In this document: piece after piece, positions 9,428 through 16,847 of the stretch
Layout of the letters: each line of letters starts with the position of its first letter
Position numbering within the stretch: the first letter of the stretch is position 1
Translations under genes and position numbers: made by a program
Source of the DNA: Alphaproteobacteria bacterium
GTDB taxonomy: Bacteria; Pseudomonadota; Alphaproteobacteria; Rhizobiales; Aestuariivirgaceae
DNA length: 64,000 nt
Direction of reading: 5' to 3'
Assembly (NCBI GenBank): GCA_024640405.1
Contig: JAHEFB010000013.1
Span: 1-64,000 of the forward strand
The notes under the pieces: generated by a model
What the model was told of the DNA's origin: nothing
Database searches by the model: none
Seen by the model: the letters and a program-made list of their open reading frames with translations, nothing else

Positions 9428-10279
9428 CTAAACAGCAATATTGTCGATCAGCCGTGTTTTTCCCAACCAGGCAGCCGCAAGAATACGCAACTCGGCCTCC
9501 GGCACGGATTTTACCGGCTCCAGGGTTTCTGCCACGCGTATCTCGACATAGTCGGTCTTGAAACCGTTTTGCTTGAGGGTTTTTTTGGCGGCGCTGCAGG
9601 CACGGGTCATGTTTTTGCCATTACGGATATCTGTAGCGAGATGTTGCAGGGTCTGATGCAGCATAGGTGCAATTGAGCGCTGTTCTTCAGACAAGTACGC
9701 ATTCCTGGATGCAAGTGCGAGACCATCGTCTGCACGAACCGTAGGAACGCCAATTACACTGGTTGGGATGGAAAGGTCACGGGCCATTTTGGTTACGACC
9801 TTCAATTGCTGAAAGTCCTTTTCACCAAACATGGCATAATCACAACCTGCCGCGATGAACAGCTTTGCAACAACAGTTGTTACCCCCTCAAAGAAATGCG
9901 GGCGCGATTTGTCCTCCAATCCGGCCTTAGCCGGCCCGGCAGTGGAAACCGAAGTGCAAAAACCTTCCTGGTACATTTCCAGAAGCGGTGGTGCAAATAT
10001 GAGATGAACGCCTGCTGCGCGCAGTTTTTCAACATCGGATTTCTCGGTGCGTGGATAAGCGTCCAGGTCTTCACCGGGGGCAAATTGCTGCGGGTTGACA
10101 AAAATGGTGGTCACGACCCTGTCCGCTGTTCGCAACCCCATTTCGACAAGCCGCAGATGTCCGTTGTGCAATGCACCCATTGTCGGCACCAGAGCAGTGC
10201 GCATATCCCTGCGCCGCCATTGTGATACTTGTGCCCGCAAGGCTTCGACGGTTCGAACTATTTTAAGTTTATCGGGCAT
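9428..10279 (-). CDS. panC: pantoate--beta-alanine ligase
   Basis: VPTMGALHNGHLRLVE, TTIFVNPQQFAPGEDLDAYPRT, FGEKDFQQL motifs. Confidence 0.95.
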   Translation of the reverse strand: MPDKLKIVRTVEALRAQVSQWRRRDMRTALVPTMGALHNGHLRLVEMGLRTADRVVTTIFVNPQQFAPGEDLDAYPRTEKSDVEKLRAAGVHLIFAPPLLEMYQEGFCTSVSTAGPAKAGLEDKSRPHFFEGVTTVVAKLFIAAGCDYAMFGEKDFQQLKVVTKMARDLSIPTSVIGVPTVRADDGLALASRNAYLSEEQRSIAPMLHQTLQHLATDIRNGKNMTRACSAAKKTLKQNGFKTDYVEIRVAETLEPVKSVPEAELRILAAAWLGKTRLIDNIAV

Positions 10280-10473
10280 CTATCTGGAATCGCATTGTTT
10301 GACGGTCGGTTTAACCCTATCACTTTTTCTGCCTGGTCGCAGTGGCTTCAGGGCCAAGAGGGGTTCCATCGGCAATGATGCAATCCCGCCAACAGGCGCA
10401 CTCGTCAAACTGAAACCAATTGAGTGTCAAGTTCCAAGACTCCCGATTTGTTCGTGGACTTTTACGCTCCACG

Positions 10474-11658
10474 TTAACCGGCGAAATGATCTCGGAGCGC
10501 CGAGATCATTTTCAGGTTCAACAGACTAACGTCAGGATCCAGCGGTTTGGGTCGCGATGACATCTTGGCCACTACCAGTTGCTGCTCGGGGATCACGAAC
10601 AAATTCTGTCCGTGTATACCAATGCAGAACACCATTGGACTATCGCTGCGTTCTACATACCACTTATTGCGGTAATGCATGTTGCTGGTTGGGAAATAGG
10701 GTGCGAAATCACCGTTGTTCCAGGCTTCCGGGTCACCGTTGTTCATCACATCGCAAATCCAGTCACCCGGCAACACCTGCTTGGTGCCGCGCATTCCGCC
10801 GTTCGACATGAGCAGGCCAACGCGGGCAAGGTCCCGCAAGGTGACGCACATGCCACCGGCAGCGCGTGGTGCGCCAAGTCGATCCACCGTGATATAGGCC
10901 GACGTTTCTGCTCCCATGGGTTGCCACAGATGTTGCGACATCAGGTCGGCATAACGGGTTCCGGTGGCGCGTTCGATAATCCACGCCATCAAGTCTGTAT
11001 TTGGTGATACATAGTGAAAGCGTTGCTGGTGAGTGCCATCGGCATCGGTAACCTTGTTGAAAAAGCTTCTAAGGTCGGTAGCGATCTCGCCAGGTTCCAG
11101 AGGGTTCCATCCGGTTGACTTTCTGTATTCAATAATGGCTCCTGCAGTGGCTTCATAGTCCTCGTCGAATTGAATACCGGTGCGCATGTCCAGGACATTC
11201 TGAACACTTGCGCCATTCCACGCAGTGAACTGCATTTCCGGAAGGTACCTGGTAACCGGAGCTGAGACTTCCAGTTTGCCTTTTTGAGCCAGAATACCGG
11301 ACAGGGCACCAAGCATCGACTTGGACACAGACATCAGGATGTGGGGTTTATGAGGACCAGCCGCATTGCGGTATTCTTCAGCTACTACCCGGCCATCATG
11401 GACAATAATGAACCCATCCGTATAGGTGGCTGCAAGGTATGCGTTCAGGTCGAGATTCTCATCTACAGCAAGAGTGGAAAGATCCCGCAGTTCCGTTTTC
11501 AATTGCCAGACATCCGAAGGATCGTTTGGTATGTCTGCGGTAGGGATAATCTCGCGGACATGGGAAAATGCCCAGGAACTGAAAGGCGCAGTGCGCCAGT
11601 TTGCAAGTGTGACCTGGTTGTGAGCCGATGGCGGAAATTCTCGCATTAGGTTGCTCAT
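10474..11658 (-). CDS. beta-lactamase family serine hydrolase
   Basis: SxxK motif SVSKS, YVSPNTD (YxN-like), GMCVTLRDLARVGLLM. Confidence 0.85.
   Translation of the reverse strand: MSNLMREFPPSAHNQVTLANWRTAPFSSWAFSHVREIIPTADIPNDPSDVWQLKTELRDLSTLAVDENLDLNAYLAATYTDGFIIVHDGRVVAEEYRNAAGPHKPHILMSVSKSMLGALSGILAQKGKLEVSAPVTRYLPEMQFTAWNGASVQNVLDMRTGIQFDEDYEATAGAIIEYRKSTGWNPLEPGEIATDLRSFFNKVTDADGTHQQRFHYVSPNTDLMAWIIERATGTRYADLMSQHLWQPMGAETSAYITVDRLGAPRAAGGMCVTLRDLARVGLLMSNGGMRGTKQVLPGDWICDVMNNGDPEAWNNGDFAPYFPTSNMHYRNKWYVERSDSPMVFCIGIHGQNLFVIPEQQLVVAKMSSRPKPLDPDVSLLNLKMISALRDHFAG
10484..10511. repeat. Perfect 12 bp inverted repeat inside the 3' end of the serine hydrolase CDS
   Basis: AAATGATCTCGG-AGCG-CCGAGATCATTT; a second hairpin CGTGGA..TCCACG lies just past the stop codon (10453-10473). 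Confidence 0.75.
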
Positions 11659-11740
11659 GGGCTGGTCTTTAAACTCCTGATTGTTCTACGGTCTGCATTT
11701 GTACACAGCACAATTAGAGTGGAACCAAGGACACAAGTAA

Positions 11741-12148
11741 ATGCAGCATTACAAGGCAGGCACCAGACCAACCAAACAGGCTCCAGCCAGCTATTTCACG
11801 GGTACAGTATGGCAGGATCCCATTGTCGAAGCGCCAGAACCTGCGCGCATCCGCGCACTGCGGGTAACTTTTGAACCCGGTGCCCGGACAGCATGGCACA
11901 CCCACCCGCTGGGACAGACGCTGGTAGTGCTGTCGGGCGCCGGGCGGTTCCAGACCGAAGGCGGCCCGGTTGTCGCCTTGATGCCCGGTGATGTCATGTG
12001 GATTTCTCCGAATGAGAAGCATTGGCACGGGGCTTCGCCGGACAACGGCATGGTACATATTGCTTTCCAGGAGGCGCTTGACGGAACTCACGCCAACTGG
12101 CTGGACCATGTGACGGACGAGGAGTATCTTGTGAACCCAGCAGAATAG
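11741..12148 (+). CDS. cupin domain protein
   Basis: FEPGARTAWHTHPLGQTLVVLSGAGRFQTEGG...PGDVMWISPNEKHWHGA cupin motifs. Confidence 0.92.
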   Translation: MQHYKAGTRPTKQAPASYFTGTVWQDPIVEAPEPARIRALRVTFEPGARTAWHTHPLGQTLVVLSGAGRFQTEGGPVVALMPGDVMWISPNEKHWHGASPDNGMVHIAFQEALDGTHANWLDHVTDEEYLVNPAE

Positions 12149-12227
12149 GCGGCAAACCGCCTGGCAGCGGTATTTGTATTTTGTGCAGGAATTCCTATCT
12201 CTTTAAATATGTCATTTATCGGGGGAA

Positions 12228-12974
12228 TTGCTTTTGACGAAACGCGAACATAGCAAATCTGGCCTGAAACCGGTTGTGGAACAACAATCAGGGAAGACAC
12301 CTGCCGTGAGCGATGACGTTGATCATTTTCTCGCACAGTTGAAGGCAATTCCTGTTGCTGCGAGTCCGGGCCGCGGCCGGCTGATATTTGCCATGGACGC
12401 CACCATGAGCAGGCAACCCAGTTGGGACGCGGCCCTTCAGACCCAGGCGGAAATGTTTCGCGAAGCGGGCCGGATTGGCGGCCTTGACGTTCAGTTGATC
12501 TATTTCAGGGGATTCGGCGAATGTCGCGCATCAAAATGGGTGTCCAATGCCGAAAGCCTGGCTCGCCTGATGACAACGGTGGATTGTCGGGGCGGTAACA
12601 CTCAAATCGGCAAAGTTCTGAAGCGTATCCGCAAGGAAGCCCAATCCAACAATGTCAGTGCGGTGGTCTATGTGGGCGACTGCATGGAGGAGAACATCGA
12701 TCAACTGTGCCAGCAGGCCGGGGAAATTGGTTTGTTGGGTGTCCGCATGTTTATGTTTCAGGAAGGCCATGATTCAGTTGCCCGCAATGCGTTCGCTGAG
12801 ATTGCCCGTCTGACCGGCGGCGCTTACAGTCGGTTTGATTCCGGTTCTGCGGATCACTTGCGGGAATTGTTGTCTGCGGTGGCAGTTTATGCTGCCGGAG
12901 GGCGTGCCGCACTTGAAAGCTACTCGGGCAAACAGGGAAATGGCGTTCGCGGACTTTTGGAGCAGATGAGTTGA
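12228..12974 (+). CDS. VWA domain-containing protein
   Basis: RGRLIFAMDATMSRQPSWDAA (MIDAS-like DxTxS variant), VVYVGDCMEE; overlaps the next gene by 4 nt. Confidence 0.75.
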   Translation: MLLTKREHSKSGLKPVVEQQSGKTPAVSDDVDHFLAQLKAIPVAASPGRGRLIFAMDATMSRQPSWDAALQTQAEMFREAGRIGGLDVQLIYFRGFGECRASKWVSNAESLARLMTTVDCRGGNTQIGKVLKRIRKEAQSNNVSAVVYVGDCMEENIDQLCQQAGEIGLLGVRMFMFQEGHDSVARNAFAEIARLTGGAYSRFDSGSADHLRELLSAVAVYAAGGRAALESYSGKQGNGVRGLLEQMS

Positions 12975-13657
12975 TGCAGTATGCCATTGCCGCCATAGCC
13001 GTGTTCGTGGGTGCTGCGTTGCTGCTTCCGCGACTCGTTAACGCAAACCCCTCGACCATCGCTTTCGCCACCCGTAACGGCGTTTCAGGCCTTGTACTGG
13101 GATTGGCTGTGTTCTTTGCGCTTCGTGGTTTGATGGCTGTGGCCGTTCCGTTGTTCTTGTTCGGGCTGTTTCTTCACGGCGCGCGCAAGGGTTTCAACCG
13201 GACCAGTAAATCGTCCGGGCAAAAATCCTCGGTCCGAACAGCAATGCTTGATATGTGGTTGAACCATGATGATGGAACCATGGACGGGACAGTCTTGTCA
13301 GGCAACCTGAACGGTCGACAATTGTCCGAGCTTGAACTGAATGAGTTGCTTGGACTTCTCGGTGAATGCGTTGCCGCCAATGACCAAAGCGAAGCATTGT
13401 TGATGGCATACCTGGACCGAGTTCATCCCCGGTGGAGAGAGCAGGCGGGGCAGGCCGGGAATGCAAATGGCGGCAGCGCCATGAGCAGGGATGATGCGCT
13501 GGATGTTCTGGGCCTGAAAGAAGGTGCGAGCGAAAAGGAGATTCGCGCCGCTTACCGGCGAATGATGAAAAAACACCATCCGGACAACGGCGGGTCAGCT
13601 TACCTGGCTGCGCGTATCAATGAAGCCAATGATGTTCTGACGGCCGGCAAACCTTAG
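12971..13657 (+). CDS. membrane-anchored C-terminal J-domain protein (Pam18/Tim14-like J domain)
   Basis: N-terminal TM segments; C-terminal VLGLKEGASEKEIRAAYRRMMKKHHPDNGGSAYLAARINEANDVL with HPD motif. Confidence 0.88.
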   Translation: MMQYAIAAIAVFVGAALLLPRLVNANPSTIAFATRNGVSGLVLGLAVFFALRGLMAVAVPLFLFGLFLHGARKGFNRTSKSSGQKSSVRTAMLDMWLNHDDGTMDGTVLSGNLNGRQLSELELNELLGLLGECVAANDQSEALLMAYLDRVHPRWREQAGQAGNANGGSAMSRDDALDVLGLKEGASEKEIRAAYRRMMKKHHPDNGGSAYLAARINEANDVLTAGKP

Positions 13658-13710
13658 CAACAAATACAGCTGTGATACTTTGGTTGGAGGCGGTGTCTGG
13701 TTCTCCGGGC

Positions 13711-15375
13711 TCAGCTTTTGGGCGCCAGGGGAAAACATCCAACGCCTGCGCGTTTTAGCTGGCGACAGGCGCTGCTTGCCTGGTCCCTGTTCAGACCCGA
13801 GAAGCGGGCGCGATACAGCGTGTTGCCGTTTTTATCCACCTCCATCAGGAAGGGTGTTGCCTGCCTGAGTTCAGCTACACGGCGGGTTTTGGCGGCATCC
13901 AACCGCTCGCGGGCGCCCTGACGTGTTGGAAAGGCACCAATCTGTATATTCCAGGATGCCTTGTGACTGGCCCGGTGTTGGTTTGTGGTCGCGGGTTTAG
14001 GCGCAGAGACGGCCGCAGCCCATATTTTCGTGTCAGTTGGGGGCAGGGCCGGTTCCTGAGAACGTCGTGTTGCAGATGGCAAAATCCGGGACTGATCCTT
14101 GGCCGGTTCCGTTACAATCGCCAAATTTGTTATGGGATCAGCGACGTTCAGGCTGTCGGTTTTTGCGGAAGAAGACTGCACGACTACCGAGGTAAACGTA
14201 ACACCGGCCAATGGCAGTGGTTCCGTCAATTGCTGTGTGATGCCTGATTCTTCGTTTTCTGAGGCGAATTCAGCCGGGGCCTCTGCGACCGGAATAGTAT
14301 GCTGATAGGCTGACGCCAACTCGGCAAGTTTAGCCGTCTCCGCAGGCGCGAGCGAAGGTTTTTTACGCGGTAAGGGTGCGCTTCTGCTGGAGGGGTCCGT
14401 TGCCTTCTTCCCGGTGTTCTCTTCAGCAGCTTTGGTTTTTGTCGCCTTGTAGCCGGGTGGATTGCCCGCAACTACGGCGATTTTCGTGCCGCCCCGAGTT
14501 GCCTTTTTCAGATCACGTTTGAGAATCTTGGTCATAAAAGCATTGCGGGAGCGGCCACTGCGCCCTCCCATAACCACAGCAACGATACGGCGGCGTCCGA
14601 CGACTCTGGATGATACAAGATTGAAACCGGATGCGCGGGTGTACCCGGTTTTAATTCCGTCGACACCTTTTACCCTGCCTAGCAATCTGTTGTGATTGCG
14701 ATATTGACGGTTGCGATACTTGAAAGTGCGAGTGGCGAAATTTTTGTAGTATTTTGGAAAATCGCGCTGAATCCGCAAACCAAGAGTGGCCATATCTCTT
14801 GCAGTGGTTACCTGGCGACTGTCGGGCAAGCCATTGGGATTGGTGAATCTGGTTCTGGTCATTCCCATTGCACGTGCCTGGTTTGTCATGCGTTTGGCAA
14901 AACCTTCCTGGGAGCCGCCAATATGTTCCGCGATTACCATCGCTGCGTCATTTGCCGATTTGGTAATCAGAGCGAACATTGCATCGCGGGCTGTTATCGT
15001 CGACCCAACCCGCAAGCCGAGTTTGGATGGTTGCTGGGCGGCGGCATGTTTTGAAACTTTCATGGGGGTGGAAAACGTCATTCTGCCGGCGTCGATATCC
15101 TGGAACATCAGGTAAAGCGTCATGACCTTTGTCAAAGAAGCCGGGAAACGTTTGGAATCTATATTGCTGGCGTAAATCACATTGCCAGTGGAAGCGTCGA
15201 CAGTAATCGCACTGAACGCAGGCCTTGCAACAGCCTGTCGGCTGCTTCCCGCGAACAACAACAGGGCCATGACAAGCGCCATAAAAACAGCCAGTCCCTT
15301 GTCGTAACTGGATTGAGTTGTAAACTGATTGACCGTCAAGATGCCCATAATACGTACTACCCACCAGTTTGACAC
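13711..15375 (-). CDS. D-alanyl-D-alanine carboxypeptidase (S11) with C-terminal SPOR domain
   Basis: SLTKVMT (SxxK), SANDAAMVIAEH (SxN), DGIKTGYT (KTG); C-terminal SPOR-like WNIQIGAFPTRQGARERL; start may be 15348. Confidence 0.92.
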   Translation of the reverse strand: MSNWWVVRIMGILTVNQFTTQSSYDKGLAVFMALVMALLLFAGSSRQAVARPAFSAITVDASTGNVIYASNIDSKRFPASLTKVMTLYLMFQDIDAGRMTFSTPMKVSKHAAAQQPSKLGLRVGSTITARDAMFALITKSANDAAMVIAEHIGGSQEGFAKRMTNQARAMGMTRTRFTNPNGLPDSRQVTTARDMATLGLRIQRDFPKYYKNFATRTFKYRNRQYRNHNRLLGRVKGVDGIKTGYTRASGFNLVSSRVVGRRRIVAVVMGGRSGRSRNAFMTKILKRDLKKATRGGTKIAVVAGNPPGYKATKTKAAEENTGKKATDPSSRSAPLPRKKPSLAPAETAKLAELASAYQHTIPVAEAPAEFASENEESGITQQLTEPLPLAGVTFTSVVVQSSSAKTDSLNVADPITNLAIVTEPAKDQSRILPSATRRSQEPALPPTDTKIWAAAVSAPKPATTNQHRASHKASWNIQIGAFPTRQGARERLDAAKTRRVAELRQATPFLMEVDKNGNTLYRARFSGLNRDQASSACRQLKRAGVGCFPLAPKS

Positions 15376-15692
15376 TTCACTTCAGGTAACGTGTCTGATC
15401 CATATACCTAGTCGATTCGACAACGAATCAACAAGATTGCTGTCCACAGGTGCGCGCTGGAATTTGTCGGTGGATTAGTACTGGCACCGGCATACCTGCC
15501 AATACCGATAATTTACACACACACTAACAATTCGGACATATACGCGCCCGGTCTATCCAACTTTCAGGTCGATAACGACCCCGTAAGTCCGATGACTCCC
15601 CCGTCATCGCAAACAAATCATGAAGGATGAGCCTTACTAACCGGTAAACAGGGCGACGATTGGGCCTGTCATTTTGATGTCTGAAACTTTTT

Positions 15693-15743
15693 ATGGTGCA
15701 GTGCACAAAAATGCTTGACAAAAAATGGTGCAGTGCATATATC
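15693..15743 (+). promoter_or_regulatory. Putative phasin promoter with two direct repeats ATGGTGCAGTGCA
   Basis: Repeats at 15693-15705 and 15725-15737; TTGACA 15715-15720, 17 bp spacer, TATATC 15738-15743. Confidence 0.7.
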
Positions 15744-15790
15744 AACGTCATCCGAAGAGTTCGGGGTCACACACACCAAGGATTTTTATC

Positions 15791-16135
15791 ATGTTCAAGT
15801 CATTCGAAGATATGCAGGCTGCAGGCAAACAGGGTTTTGACGCTTACATCTCAAGCGCAAATGCATTCAACAAGGGTTTCCAGACACTTGCCACTGAAGC
15901 TGCAGAGCTCACAAAGAAGTCTTTTGAAGATACAGTTGCACTGACCGAGAAGGTCGTTGCTTCCAAGTCAATCGAAAAGGCAGTTGAATTGCAGCAGGCA
16001 CATGTCACCAAGTCTTATGAAGACTTCATGGCGCAGGCCAACAAATTCGGCCAGTTCTACATGGAAACTGCCAAGGAAGCATACAAGCCTTTCGAAGCTC
16101 AGGTCGAAAAGTTCGCTCCCAAATCTTCCAAGTAA
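15791..16135 (+). CDS. phasin family protein
   Basis: MFKSFEDMQAAGKQGFDAYISSANAFNKGFQTLATEAAELTKKSFED...; start 15791 after AAGGA. Confidence 0.9.
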   Translation: MFKSFEDMQAAGKQGFDAYISSANAFNKGFQTLATEAAELTKKSFEDTVALTEKVVASKSIEKAVELQQAHVTKSYEDFMAQANKFGQFYMETAKEAYKPFEAQVEKFAPKSSK

Positions 16136-16145
16136 GCAGCATGCA

Positions 16146-16248
16146 CTAGAGCGACATAGGTTCATTTGAGCCCATAAAGTTGCTCTAGCACTCTGGAATC
16201 GATCAGTTTTGTGACTTTTGATTGAATCAATCAAAAGTCATACTGATC
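16146..16248. repeat. Composite intergenic repeat: CTAGAGCGAC..GTTGCTCTAG plus palindromic element copy B
   Basis: CTAGAGCGAC (16146-16155)/GTTGCTCTAG (16179-16188); GATCAGT..TGACTTTTGATTGA-A-TCAATCAAAAGTCA..ACTGATC (16201-16248). Confidence 0.75.
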
Positions 16249-16290
16249 TGGTGCAGGGATACGGCGTCCCTGGTGGTGCTTGCCAATGCC

Positions 16291-16323
16291 AACCGTCTGA
16301 CACCTGGTGTCAGGCGGTTTTTT
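16291..16323 (+). terminator. Rho-independent terminator after phasin
   Basis: AACCGTCTGACACC T GGTGTCAGGCGGTTTTTT. Confidence 0.85.
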
Positions 16324-16487
16324 GTGTCTGAATTTGGCGGGGAATTTTCTCAAGGCAGGAAAATTTTTGTCAAATCCTCGTATCTCACCCATTGACGCCT
16401 ATATGCTAGGGCATGGATGATTGCGTTGCCGGATGGTTGCAACGTTCCATCGCGGCGATTGCCCTGATCAAGCGTGTACGGTTTTCA

Positions 16488-16838
16488 ATGTCGATATATC
16501 TGGCTGACAAAGACAAAAATGGTGGTGACCAAGGCGACGGCGAAGGCCAGACCGGTGTTATTACGCGCGAACAGGTCAAAACCAAGAAACCTAGCATGTA
16601 CAAAGTGCTGCTTTTGAATGATGATTACACACCCATGGAGTTTGTGGTGCATGTGTTGGAACGGTTCTTTGGCAAAAACCGGGAAGAGGCGACCGTGGTA
16701 ATGTTGCATGTGCATCAAAAAGGTGTCGGCGTATGTGGTGTCTACACATACGAAATTGCCGAAACGAAAGTTACACAAGTCATGGATTTTGCCAGGCAGC
16801 ATACTCATCCGCTGCAGTGCACCATGGAAAAGGAATAG
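16488..16838 (+). CDS. clpS: ATP-dependent Clp protease adaptor ClpS
   Basis: [28 protein letters not shown]...[20 protein letters not shown]. Confidence 0.95.
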   Translation: MSIYLADKDKNGGDQGDGEGQTGVITREQVKTKKPSMYKVLLLNDDYTPMEFVVHVLERFFGKNREEATVVMLHVHQKGVGVCGVYTYEIAETKVTQVMDFARQHTHPLQCTMEKE

Positions 16839-16847
16839 GAGCCTCGC

